Shown here in pieces: positions 1 to 6,342 of a DNA stretch of 18,483 nt. The DNA comes from Clostridia bacterium. Lineage in GTDB: Bacteria > Bacillota > Clostridia > Peptostreptococcales > Anaerovoracaceae. The notes beneath the pieces are model-generated. The model worked only from the letters and a program-made list of their open reading frames with translations. It made no database searches and was not told the origin of the DNA. How positions within the stretch are numbered: the stretch's first letter is position 1; each line of letters begins with the position of its first letter. The position numbers were made by a program, and so were the translations under genes. The DNA lies in contig CAAFTW010000002.1 in assembly GCA_900766045.1 (NCBI GenBank), forward strand, positions 1 through 18,483, given 5' to 3'.

Positions 1-46
1 GTACCTGAGATAATAATTTCCCTCCATATTTGACAGATTCCACTTT

Positions 47-82
47 CTGACCATTGGTCAGATCCTGAACAGGGTATATCAT
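47..82 (+). promoter_or_regulatory. Promoter with palindromic operator ahead of the metallophosphoesterase gene
   Basis: Positions 47-61 form a perfect inverted repeat, CTGACCA-T-TGGTCAG. It overlaps a weak -35 (TTGGTC, 54-59), which sits 17 bases from a good -10 (TATCAT, 77-82). A separate TTGACA at 30-35 has no matching -10 at the usual distance. Palindromes of this length and half-site type over a -35 are typical of TetR-family operators. That assignment is inference, because no regulator gene is in the window; it may lie upstream of base 1. Confidence 0.5.
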
Positions 83-105
83 AGATAGAAAGGGGAGGGA
101 ATCGT

Positions 106-1305
106 ATGGAGGAGAATTTTATCCGGGTAAAACCGAAAATGGAGATCACGCTCTATATTCTGCTTACGGCAGGGGTATCCTGGTACGTCAGCGAACGGCT
201 GGGATATGTGATCTGGCATTATCTGGGCCTGAATCTTACAGCAAGCGCGATTGCCGTGTTTGCTGTAACTTTATTTCTACTTCTGTTTCAGGGAGTGGTG
301 AAAATCCCGAAAAGCAGGAGTTTCACTTCGCTTTTCAGGATCACGATCTGGATATCCGGACTCTGCTGTGCCTATATCGTCTACCTGTTTCTCGTCCTGT
401 TTCCACTGGACATGCTGGTACTGCTTGAGAAAATTCCGGCCATCCGTATACATCCACTGGATTATTACAACGATGTGCTGCTGGCTTCGCTTGCTTCAGC
501 CTGTATCATCGTTTCTGGAATGATTCACGCAAATGAGCTGAAAACGGTGAAGTATTCGGTGTCGATCGCAGGGCTGGACAGGCCGCTCCGGATTGCGCAT
601 CTTTCTGACCTCCATATGGGTTCGGTCATCGGGCGGCCGCAGATCAGAAGAATTGTAAAACAGGCCAATGCCCTGCATCCGGATCTGGTGCTGATCAGCG
701 GAGACCTCTTCAACCATAATGATGTCAGAGAGTGTGCACACCTTTCAGATCTGGCAGAGATTCTCAGAGGGCTCCAGTCAAAATACGGAAGCTATGCGGT
801 TGCGGGAAATCATGATCCTGCACCGGATGATCCGGGATTTCAGGCGTTTTTAAAATCCTCGGGAATTCATCTGCTGGATAATCAGGCAGAAGACCTTGGA
901 TCAGTCATTCTGGCGGGCCGAACCGGGAATGTGCTGAAACAGCGCCCGGATATACGTTCATGGTATCATACTCCGGGAAATGCCAAAATCGATAACGGTG
1001 CCAGGAAACCGGTGATTCTTCTGGATCATTATCCGGACAGCATCATCGAAGCAGAGGAGATGGGCTTTTCTCTGCTGCTGGCCGGTCATACCCATAACGG
1101 GCAGTATTTTCCGTGTAATTTCCTGATCCGTTTCAGCTACAGGGGAGCGCTCAGACATGGCTATACGCAGGTCCGCCACGTAAAATGCATCGTGTCATCA
1201 GGGAGTGGATATTTTCAGATTCCCATCCGTGTCGGTACAGACAGTGAGATCGGCTGCATTGATCTGGTGCCGGAAGTACCGATTGTACCGAAACAGAAGA
1301 TTTGA
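106..1305 (+). CDS. Membrane-anchored metallophosphoesterase (YkuE/YaeI-like)
   Basis: A 399-residue protein. The N-terminal third has about four hydrophobic segments (roughly residues 11-33, 43-63, 76-102 and 121-140). A calcineurin-type metallophosphoesterase domain follows. Its dimetal signature is complete: DLH at 168-170, GD at 199-200, GNHD at 234-237, a histidine at 308 in LDHYP, and GHTH at 327-330. The family hydrolyses phosphoester or pyrophosphate bonds; YkuE/YaeI members act at the membrane, and YaeI has been linked to UDP-diacylglucosamine-type substrates. The actual substrate here is unknown. The ATG at 106 follows a strong AGGGGAGGG ribosome site at about 90-99. The next gene starts 36 bases after the stop with no terminator between, so the two are probably cotranscribed. 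The family call is firm and the substrate is not. Confidence 0.88.
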   Translation: MEENFIRVKPKMEITLYILLTAGVSWYVSERLGYVIWHYLGLNLTASAIAVFAVTLFLLLFQGVVKIPKSRSFTSLFRITIWISGLCCAYIVYLFLVLFPLDMLVLLEKIPAIRIHPLDYYNDVLLASLASACIIVSGMIHANELKTVKYSVSIAGLDRPLRIAHLSDLHMGSVIGRPQIRRIVKQANALHPDLVLISGDLFNHNDVRECAHLSDLAEILRGLQSKYGSYAVAGNHDPAPDDPGFQAFLKSSGIHLLDNQAEDLGSVILAGRTGNVLKQRPDIRSWYHTPGNAKIDNGARKPVILLDHYPDSIIEAEEMGFSLLLAGHTHNGQYFPCNFLIRFSYRGALRHGYTQVRHVKCIVSSGSGYFQIPIRVGTDSEIGCIDLVPEVPIVPKQKI

Positions 1306-1341
1306 ACGTAAAGGTAATTCTTACAGATAGAGGGTATCGTA

Positions 1342-2319
1342 ATGGCTAAATTCAGCAATCGCAGGAGAGAACATTTTCTTCATGCGAGTAAACAGAAGAA
1401 AACTGCCCGCGAATTTGCCCATGCATATCATGAGGAAATTCATCAGAATAAAAGAACGTTTATCGTATATTCCGCGCTGCGCGCACTGATCGTCCTCTGT
1501 ATCATCCGTGAGTTTCTGCGGGGGAACTACGAGCCGGTTTACATGGCCATTCTGACACTGGTTCTGCTTACACTTCCGACTTTTCTGCAGATCAGACTGA
1601 AGGTAGAGATCCCGCAGACGCTGGAGATTATTATACTCCTGTTTATTTACTCAGCAGAGATACTTGGTGAAATTAATGCCTATTATACGAAAATCCCGTT
1701 CTGGGATACGATTCTGCATACATTAAACGGATTCCTTGCGGCGGCAGTTGGATTTTCACTGGTCCTGATTCTGAATAAAAACGAGAAAATCATCTTCGCG
1801 CTTTCTCCGGCCTACGTGGCCATCGTCGCCTTCTGTTTTTCAATGACGATCGGCGTCTGCTGGGAATTTATCGAATTCGGATGCGATCATCTGTTCAATC
1901 TGGATATGCAGAAGGATACGGTAATCCACATGATTTCCAGCGTCAAGCTGAATCATGCAGCGCAGAAACCGGTCATTATCCGGCACATCCACCATGTCAC
2001 GGTCAACGGAAAGGACCTGGGCGTTGACGGATACCTGGATCTCGGCCTGATTGACACCATGAAAGATCTGTTTGTCAACTTCATCGGAGCGCTCGTCTTC
2101 TCCATCATCGGCTACTTTACCCTGCGAGGAGATAAGGCCTCAGCCGAGATTTCCGAGCGTTTTATCATTCACCGCAAGACAAAGGAAACAGACTTCATGA
2201 ATCAGGCAAGAGAAATCGAGGAACTGGAAGAAGCCCTGGCCCGGCTGGAAGAGAAAAACGAAGCGGAAGAAGATCTTCACAGAACAAAGAAAGAAAATAA
2301 AAAAAGAGGAGGAAAATGA
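1342..2319 (+). CDS. Six-helix membrane protein, DUF2238/YjdF-like, with C-terminal coiled coil
   Basis: A 325-residue protein with a basic N-terminus and about six membrane segments (near 39-60, 66-84, 90-110, 120-144, 150-178 and 240-262). Polar residues recur inside the hydrophobic stretches: W121-D122 with H126 and G130, W174-E175 with E178, and a D238-T-x-x-D242-x-x-x-N246 pattern before the last helix. This WD/H/G and DTxxD layout resembles the DUF2238 (inner-membrane YjdF) family, whose function is unknown. A highly charged stretch from about 285 to the end (ELEEALARLEEK) should form a coiled coil in the cytoplasm. The start has only a modest AGAGGG ribosome site. The stop overlaps the next gene, which points to translational coupling. 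Being a membrane protein is near certain; the family name is tentative. Confidence 0.75.
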   Translation: MAKFSNRRREHFLHASKQKKTAREFAHAYHEEIHQNKRTFIVYSALRALIVLCIIREFLRGNYEPVYMAILTLVLLTLPTFLQIRLKVEIPQTLEIIILLFIYSAEILGEINAYYTKIPFWDTILHTLNGFLAAAVGFSLVLILNKNEKIIFALSPAYVAIVAFCFSMTIGVCWEFIEFGCDHLFNLDMQKDTVIHMISSVKLNHAAQKPVIIRHIHHVTVNGKDLGVDGYLDLGLIDTMKDLFVNFIGALVFSIIGYFTLRGDKASAEISERFIIHRKTKETDFMNQAREIEELEEALARLEEKNEAEEDLHRTKKENKKRGGK

Positions 2320-3038
2320 TGTCAAGAGATGTTAACGCCTGTCTGGTATGCGGAAAACCGCTTGTGTATTTTAAGGAGCCGAAAGAGATGGAATGTTCAT
2401 TCTGCCACCGGAAGTTCATGAGTTATGCCTGCTGTGAAGACGGTCACTTTGTCTGTGATGAATGTCATGAGAAAAAGGGGCTTGAAGCAATTCAGAAAGT
2501 CTGTCTCAGCATAACAAGCAGGAATCCCATTGAAATTGCCCAGACGATCATGCAGGATCCATATATCTACATGCATGGTCCTGAGCATCATGTCATGGTC
2601 GGCGCTGCGCTGCTTACCGCATATCACAACGCCGGAGCAGACATCAATCTCCCGTCCGCAATAAAAGAAATGGTGCAGCGCGGAAAGCAGTATCCGGGAG
2701 GATCCTGCGGATTCTGGGGCTGCTGCGGCGCGGCAGTAAGTGTCGGCATGTTCATCAGCATTATCACAGAATCCACACCACTATCTACAGAGACCTGGAA
2801 ATGGTGCAATGAAGCCACATCCGAGGCACTGTCAAAAATCGCTTCCTATGGCGGTCCGCGCTGCTGTAAGCGGAATTCTTTTACCGCCATCCGCACAGCC
2901 GCCGCGTTTACGGAAAGGAAAACCGGAATCCGGATAGAACTTCCGGAAACCATTACCTGCACCTTCTTTAATGAAAACCATGAGTGCCTTCGGAAACGCT
3001 GCCCGTATCACCCAGAATCAGAGATTCCAATGGTGTAG
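2319..3038 (+). CDS. Cysteine-rich DUF5714-type protein with N-terminal zinc-ribbon-like region
   Basis: A 239-residue soluble protein (240 if the preceding ATG at 2316 is used). I chose 2319 because AGGAGG at 2307-2312 is then 6 bases away instead of 3. Both starts overlap the previous stop. The first 50 residues hold C8-x2-C11, C26-x2-C29 and CC(38-39)-H43-C46-x2-C49-H50, a likely one- or two-zinc ribbon. The body carries GPEHHVMVGAALLTAY, then CGFWGCCGAA, GGPRCCKRNS and a C-terminal CxFF...C...CPY pattern. I recognise this set as the DUF5714 family, seen in clostridia and methanogens, where members may occur near or fused to SAM-dependent enzymes. No catalytic role is established that I know of. 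The many further Cys residues could bind a metal or an iron-sulfur cluster. Confidence 0.72.
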   Translation: MSRDVNACLVCGKPLVYFKEPKEMECSFCHRKFMSYACCEDGHFVCDECHEKKGLEAIQKVCLSITSRNPIEIAQTIMQDPYIYMHGPEHHVMVGAALLTAYHNAGADINLPSAIKEMVQRGKQYPGGSCGFWGCCGAAVSVGMFISIITESTPLSTETWKWCNEATSEALSKIASYGGPRCCKRNSFTAIRTAAAFTERKTGIRIELPETITCTFFNENHECLRKRCPYHPESEIPMV

Positions 3039-3044
3039 TCATAC

Positions 3045-3066
3045 TTTTAAGCAATTTTTAAGCAAT
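3045..3066 (+). repeat. Perfect 11-bp tandem duplication before the dehydrogenase start
   Basis: TTTTAAGCAAT occurs twice with no gap (3045-3055 and 3056-3066), just upstream of the GAGG ribosome site (3067-3070) of the dehydrogenase. The 22-bp length is not a multiple of three and the segment lies between two genes, so it is non-coding spacer. Confidence 0.8.
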
Positions 3067-3078
3067 GAGGAAAAGAAT

Positions 3079-4248
3079 ATGAGAGATTTTGAATTTGAGA
3101 ATTCAACAAAAGTCATCTTCGGCAGGGGCTGTGTCCGGAAGCATCTTCCGGAATTCCTGAGTCATTACGGAAAGCGTGTTCTGCTATCCTATGGCGGCGG
3201 TTCAATAAAAAAGAACGGTATTTACGATGAAGTAACAGAAATTCTGACATCATCGGGAAAAGAGATCACGGAGTTCTCCGGAATCATGCCGAACCCAACC
3301 TACACCAAGGTTATGGAAGGCGCAGAACTGGCACGTAAAAACAGCAGCGATCTGATCCTTGCGGTCGGCGGCGGAAGTGTCATGGACTGCAGCAAGGCCG
3401 TTTCCCTGACTGCAAGATACAACGGCGACGCCTGGAACGATTTCTGGCGTCACCAGGGGACAGTAGATTTTACACCGATTCCGGTCTGCATCATTGTTAC
3501 GGCAAGCGGAACCGGCAGTGAGGTAAACGGGGAAGGGGTGATCACGAATGAAGAGACAAAAGAAAAGCTGGGAAGGGACTACCATGCCTGCAATGCAAAA
3601 CTGTCTCTGATGGATCCTGTCTACACCTTCAGCCTTCCAAAAAGGCAGATGATCTCCGGAGGCTTTGACAGTCTTTCCCATATGATGGAAATTTATTTCG
3701 GCGCGCCGGATGAACCGAATGTATCCGATGATCTGAACGAAGCCCTGATGCGAGGCGTCATCCGCGACCTGCGGGCATCCATAAAAGATCCAGAGGACTA
3801 CACCGCCAGAAGCAATCTGATGTGGGAATCCACCATGGCAGAAAACCGCATTATAAAGATGGGGAAAAGCACAGACTTTGAATGTCATATGATGGAGCAC
3901 CAGCTCGGCGCCTATACCAACTGCAACCATGGAGAAGGGCTTTCCGTCCTCCATCCGGTTTACTACCGTCATATCTATAAGGACGGTCTGAATAAATTCT
4001 GCCAGTTCGCTGAACATGTGTGGGGAATTTCCCCAGATGGGAAAACGAAGGAACAGCTTGCTCTGTCAGGAATCGATGCGCTGGCTGATTTCATCCGGGA
4101 AATCGGCATGCCGGCGACTCTTCATGAAATTGGAATCGACGAATCCTGTGACCTGAAAAAAATTGCAGATTCCTGTGAAATCAATCGGGGTGGTTACCGC
4201 GAGCTGACCCACGCGGAAATCCTCGATATCTTCCGTGAATGCCTGTAA
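3079..4248 (+). CDS. Iron-containing alcohol dehydrogenase, butanol dehydrogenase/YqhD type
   Basis: A 389-residue group III metal-dependent alcohol dehydrogenase that reduces aldehydes to alcohols with NAD(P)H in the cytoplasm. The N-terminal nucleotide-binding domain has GGGS at 39-42 and the family motif VGGGSVMDCSKA. The C-terminal helical domain carries the expected metal ligands D197, H201, H270 and H284, with the usual 14-residue gap between the last two. GGGS at 39-42 is the feature that sets the YqhD/BdhA branch apart, a branch that often prefers NADPH. The start at 3079 follows GAGG with 8-base spacing and gives the normal family length. An upstream ATG at 2971 would add 36 residues that overlap the previous gene and do not look like the family. 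It lies 40 bases after the DUF5714 gene and may belong to the same operon. The physiological substrate cannot be told from sequence. Confidence 0.93.
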   Translation: MRDFEFENSTKVIFGRGCVRKHLPEFLSHYGKRVLLSYGGGSIKKNGIYDEVTEILTSSGKEITEFSGIMPNPTYTKVMEGAELARKNSSDLILAVGGGSVMDCSKAVSLTARYNGDAWNDFWRHQGTVDFTPIPVCIIVTASGTGSEVNGEGVITNEETKEKLGRDYHACNAKLSLMDPVYTFSLPKRQMISGGFDSLSHMMEIYFGAPDEPNVSDDLNEALMRGVIRDLRASIKDPEDYTARSNLMWESTMAENRIIKMGKSTDFECHMMEHQLGAYTNCNHGEGLSVLHPVYYRHIYKDGLNKFCQFAEHVWGISPDGKTKEQLALSGIDALADFIREIGMPATLHEIGIDESCDLKKIADSCEINRGGYRELTHAEILDIFRECL

Positions 4249-4270
4249 TGCCATCAAATTCTAATAATTC

Positions 4271-4299
4271 TTGAATCAATTTCCAGCAGAAGGTATAAT
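4271..4299 (+). promoter_or_regulatory. Near-consensus sigma-A promoter
   Basis: TTGAAT (4271-4276), a 17-base spacer and a perfect TATAAT (4294-4299). It starts a new transcription unit for the 115-aa protein, whose ribosome site is GGAGGTG at 4338-4344. Its strength suggests high expression. Confidence 0.85.
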
Positions 4300-4351
4300 A
4301 TCAGTATAACAGAAAGGGAAATATAAAATAGATAGTTGGAGGTGTGTTACG

Positions 4352-4699
4352 ATGACAAAAGACGAAATCAAAGAAGAAGTTAAAAAGGCAATTGAAGCGC
4401 CGTCCTGCTGTGATGAGCTGAAAGAAGTCGGACAGGCTTATCTGGACGCTGTCGGAACAGCAGATGAAAAAAAGGCTGCAAAAAATCTGATTACAGAGCT
4501 TGAAGATGATGTCACATCCATCGATGATCTGATCGCTCTGGCAGGATCTCCGGCAGGAGAAGAGCTGTTTGGAAAAGAAAAGGCTGCAGGCCTCCTGAAA
4601 GCCGCAAAAGAAGCAAAAGCAAACGGCGAGAAATTCTGCATCTGCGATGCCTGCCAGGCAGGCGGAAAAGTTCTGGTTCATAAAGAAGATCTGCTCTAG
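4352..4699 (+). CDS. Small acidic Cys-containing protein of unknown function (sometimes labelled Hsp90-like)
   Basis: A 115-residue, Lys/Glu/Ala-rich, probably mostly helical protein. It has a CC pair at 19-20 and a C-terminal C96-x-C98-x2-C101 cluster (CICDAC) followed by QAGGKVLVHKEDLL. Similar short proteins in clostridial genomes are often annotated as a molecular chaperone Hsp90, but nothing here resembles the Hsp90 ATPase and I consider that name unsupported. The Cys cluster suggests a small metal site or a redox function. It stands alone between a strong promoter (4271-4299) and a strong terminator (4741-4787), so it is a one-gene unit that is probably well expressed. The ATG is supported by an ideal GGAGGTG ribosome site 7 bases upstream. 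Confidence 0.82.
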   Translation: MTKDEIKEEVKKAIEAPSCCDELKEVGQAYLDAVGTADEKKAAKNLITELEDDVTSIDDLIALAGSPAGEELFGKEKAAGLLKAAKEAKANGEKFCICDACQAGGKVLVHKEDLL

Positions 4700-4740
4700 C
4701 GGATCAAGAGCCAGAACGGGAACTGAATAGGAAAGCAGTG

Positions 4741-4787
4741 GGCCATTGCCATGAGTTATAACATTAGCTTGGGCAATGGCCTCTTTT
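4741..4787 (+). terminator. Intrinsic terminator after the 115-aa protein gene
   Basis: GGCCATTGCC (4741-4750) and GGCAATGGCC (4772-4781) form a perfect 10-bp stem. The loop is 21 bases and TCTTTT follows at 4782-4787. Confidence 0.82.
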
Positions 4788-4839
4788 CCACAGTGAAATA
4801 CTACCTACAGGGGAGAAGCTCGTTACCCTATGTTCAGCC

Positions 4840-4872
4840 GCGCCTGTTGCAGCAGTCCTGTGCTCCAGGCGC
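4840..4872 (+). other. Hairpin in the 4788-4923 intergenic stretch
   Basis: The gap from 4700 to 5074 (375 bases) holds no convincing gene. It contains the terminator at 4741-4787, this hairpin, and the promoter and operator region from 4924. The hairpin pairs GCGCCTG (4840-4846) with CAGGCGC (4866-4872), with a further AGCA/TGCT pairing inside. No T-run follows, so it is not a standard terminator. It lies upstream of the proposed flavodoxin promoter and would not be in that transcript. Role unknown. Confidence 0.4.
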
Positions 4873-4923
4873 CTTATACAATCACAACCTATATGTGTAC
4901 CAATATGAATACACACATTCCCC

Positions 4924-4952
4924 TTGACTCCATGAGTTAGATATATTAAACT
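4924..4952 (+). promoter_or_regulatory. Probable promoter of the flavodoxin unit
   Basis: TTGACT (4924-4929) and TAAACT (4947-4952) are separated by 17 bases. The -10 is weak, but it coincides with the first palindromic element at 4936-4951, as expected for a repressible promoter. The start site has not been mapped. The implied 5' leader is about 115 bases. Confidence 0.5.
4936..4951 (+). promoter_or_regulatory. Operator-like palindrome, copy 1
   Basis: GTTAGATATATTAAAC is an imperfect palindrome with 12 of 16 self-complementary positions. It covers the spacer and -10 of the proposed flavodoxin promoter. It matches copy 2 (4997-5012) at 13 of 16 positions. DtxR/MntR-type metal-dependent repressors commonly bind TTAG...CTAA palindromes, so metal control is a reasonable inference. 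Confidence 0.5.
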
Positions 4953-4996
4953 ACATAGTGTCAGCAGGGAAATTAAATGCTGATGTGTACATATTA

Positions 4997-5012
4997 GTTA
5001 GTTATATCTAAC
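4997..5012 (+). promoter_or_regulatory. Operator-like palindrome, copy 2
   Basis: GTTAGTTATATCTAAC has perfect GTTAG/CTAAC arms around a 6-base centre and begins 61 bases after copy 1. The outer halves of the two copies also form a perfect 14-bp inverted repeat (4932-4945 with 5003-5016). The paired sites could serve cooperative binding or looping. A small hairpin, ATGATG (5019-5024) with CATCAT (5034-5039), lies between this site and the flavodoxin ribosome site. Confidence 0.55.
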
Positions 5013-5074
5013 TCATTTATGATGTGATTTTTTCATCATTGAGCTTATTCAATATTGATAGGGAGGTACATATT

Positions 5075-5497
5075 ATGAGCAAGGTAGCAGTTGTATTCTG
5101 GAGTGGAACAGGAAATACTGAACAGATGGCAGATGCAGTCGCTGACGGTGCCAGGAAGGCTGGTGCAGAGGTCGATGTCATTCAGGCTGCAGACTTCAAT
5201 GCAGATAAGGTAAAGGACTATGACGGCATCGTCTTTGGCTGCCCGGCAATGGGTGCAGAAGTTTTAGAAGAATCCGAATTTGACCCTATGTTCACTTCAG
5301 TCGAGGGAAGCCTGGGCGGAAAGAAGGTTGCTCTGTTCGGTTCTTACGGATGGGGCGGCGGCGCCTGGATGACCTCCTGGGAAGAGAGATGCGAAGGAGA
5401 TGGAATTTCTCTTGCAGCGAACAGTGTCATTTGCAATGAAGCGCCTGATTCTGACGCTCTTGATTCCTGCGAGAAGCTGGGCGCTGCTGTCGCTTAG
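5075..5497 (+). CDS. Short-chain flavodoxin
   Basis: A 140-residue FMN-binding electron carrier of the cytoplasm, about the usual size of clostridial flavodoxins. The phosphate-binding loop SGTGNTE spans residues 10-16. The flavin-facing loops are GCPAMGAEVLEE in the middle and SYGWGGGAWM further on. In anaerobes flavodoxin replaces ferredoxin when iron is short. The start at 5075 follows GGGAGGT at 5061-5067. A GTG at 5024 would add 17 residues from the leader hairpin and is rejected. Two palindromic operator-like sites lie upstream, so regulated and possibly iron-dependent expression is likely. The DUF3793 gene follows after 161 bases that may fold into a structured RNA. Confidence 0.93.
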   Translation: MSKVAVVFWSGTGNTEQMADAVADGARKAGAEVDVIQAADFNADKVKDYDGIVFGCPAMGAEVLEESEFDPMFTSVEGSLGGKKVALFGSYGWGGGAWMTSWEERCEGDGISLAANSVICNEAPDSDALDSCEKLGAAVA

Positions 5498-5536
5498 GAT
5501 CTGGAGCAGAAATTCTGAAAACCAGACTACCGGGCC

Positions 5537-5625
5537 GGGCAGAGGGCAGCCAGGTCAACAAGGGCTCACCTGCACAGACCTCCTCTGAATGTGCGGGGAT
5601 TACCGATCCGCCGTCCCCTCTGCCC
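5537..5625 (+). ncRNA. Candidate structured RNA between flavodoxin and DUF3793 genes
   Basis: GGGCAGAGGG (5537-5546) and CCCTCTGCCC (5616-5625) form a perfect 10-bp closing stem around 69 bases. Inside are three small hairpins: CAGGT/ACCTG (5551-5555 with 5568-5572), GCACA/TGTGC (5572-5576 with 5590-5594) and GGAT/ATCC (5597-5600 with 5606-5609). They share a few boundary bases, so not all can form fully at once. A closed stem with three branches 33 bases before a start codon resembles a riboswitch or leader element. I cannot assign a known class. A read-through terminator with weak ATTATATTTT downstream is the alternative. Confidence 0.35.
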
Positions 5626-5658
5626 ATTATATTTTGCCGAGAAGGGAGTGAATCATCC

Positions 5659-6255
5659 ATGTCTGAAGAAACCATTCTGATGCACTGTTCTCCGGTCATC
5701 ACCGGGCTGAAAACAGCCAACCTGTTTAATTACAGGTTTGAGGACAGAAACGAAGTATTGAAAGAGCTGAAGCGTTTAAATCATAACCTTTCCGAAAAAG
5801 GCATACGCGTTATCCCATTGTCGTTTAAGAAAAACCGCGTACTCATCTATGTCTACCGTCCGGATTATCTGCGTCATGATTTATCGTCTGTGAAAGCGAG
5901 AGATATCCTGTCCCGCTGCGGCTACTGCGTTCTGGCGGAAGTTAAGGATCCAGTGAACGCCAGTCTGGTTCAGCTGATGAAACGCCTCTCTGTGCAGGAT
6001 GAGTTTCCTCATGAAATCGGACTCTTTCTCGGCTATCCTGTGGAGGACGTGGAAGGATTCATTCTCAACCAGGGCAGGAACTATAAATGCTGCGGTTTCT
6101 GGAAAGTTTACGGAAATGAAGAAACAGCGAAAGAAAAATTTCAGACCTTTGCGGCATGTAGAAGCTGCTGCCTCGCCTCCTGCCGCCGCGGAATGACGCT
6201 GAAACAACTTGCTGTAAACGGTATCCGAAATGAGCATCATCAGCCTGGTCATTAG
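5659..6255 (+). CDS. DUF3793 family protein
   Basis: A 198-residue soluble protein. It opens with HCSPVITGLKTANLFNY, has a central PHEIGLFLGYPVEDVEGF motif and then the hallmark C144-C145-GFWKVYG, all typical of DUF3793. These proteins are found mainly in anaerobic clostridia, and I recall them near flavodoxin and ferrous-iron transport genes. Their biochemical role is unknown. The Cys pair plus later Cys residues (AACRSCCLASC) could bind metal. The start at 5659 follows GAAGGGAG at about 5641-5648. It probably shares the flavodoxin transcript, with the candidate RNA element at 5537-5625 in between possibly tuning its expression. A weak A/T-rich hairpin at 6260-6291 closes the unit. Confidence 0.87.
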   Translation: MSEETILMHCSPVITGLKTANLFNYRFEDRNEVLKELKRLNHNLSEKGIRVIPLSFKKNRVLIYVYRPDYLRHDLSSVKARDILSRCGYCVLAEVKDPVNASLVQLMKRLSVQDEFPHEIGLFLGYPVEDVEGFILNQGRNYKCCGFWKVYGNEETAKEKFQTFAACRSCCLASCRRGMTLKQLAVNGIRNEHHQPGH

Positions 6256-6259
6256 AAAA

Positions 6260-6291
6260 CCAGAAAAATGCCGATTTATGGATTTTTCAGG
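6260..6291 (+). terminator. Weak hairpin, possible terminator after the DUF3793 gene
   Basis: GAAAAAT (6263-6269) pairs with ATTTTTC (6282-6288). CC/GG pairs lie on both sides of that stem. The T-run lies within the 3' arm rather than after it, so termination efficiency is uncertain. Confidence 0.4.
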
Positions 6292-6296
6292 ATTGA

Positions 6297-6325
6297 TTTA
6301 CAAATTTCGCATTTCGTGATATAGT
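6297..6325 (+). promoter_or_regulatory. Promoter of the thiC transcript
   Basis: TTTACA (6297-6302), a 17-base spacer and TATAGT (6320-6325); each hexamer differs from consensus at one position. The expected start near 6332 lies just upstream of the TPP riboswitch. Confidence 0.75.
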
Positions 6326-6342
6326 CAACTCAATTGCATAGA

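Noticed and set aside
2971..3078. Longer start for the alcohol dehydrogenase at 2971
   Set aside because: The extra 36 residues overlap the DUF5714 gene and run through the tandem repeat and ribosome site. They are unlike the family N-terminus. The ATG at 3079 has its own GAGG.
4352..4699. Calling the 115-aa protein an Hsp90 chaperone
   Set aside because: No GHKL ATPase motifs are present and it is far too short. The label seems to be an annotation carry-over.
4751..4927. 58-codon open frame in the 4700-5074 gap
   Set aside because: It starts inside the terminator loop, has no ribosome site, and its product looks like random translation of structured DNA.
5024..5074. GTG start for the flavodoxin at 5024
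   Set aside because: The added residues come from the leader hairpin and ribosome-site region. The ATG at 5075 gives the standard flavodoxin beginning.
5400..5588. 62-codon frame overlapping the end of the flavodoxin gene
   Set aside because: It is out of frame with a clear flavodoxin, has no ribosome site and runs into the candidate RNA stem.
5537..5625. Cobalamin, TPP or SAM riboswitch identity for the stem between flavodoxin and DUF3793
   Set aside because: None of the conserved boxes of those classes is present, so only an unassigned structured-RNA call is made.
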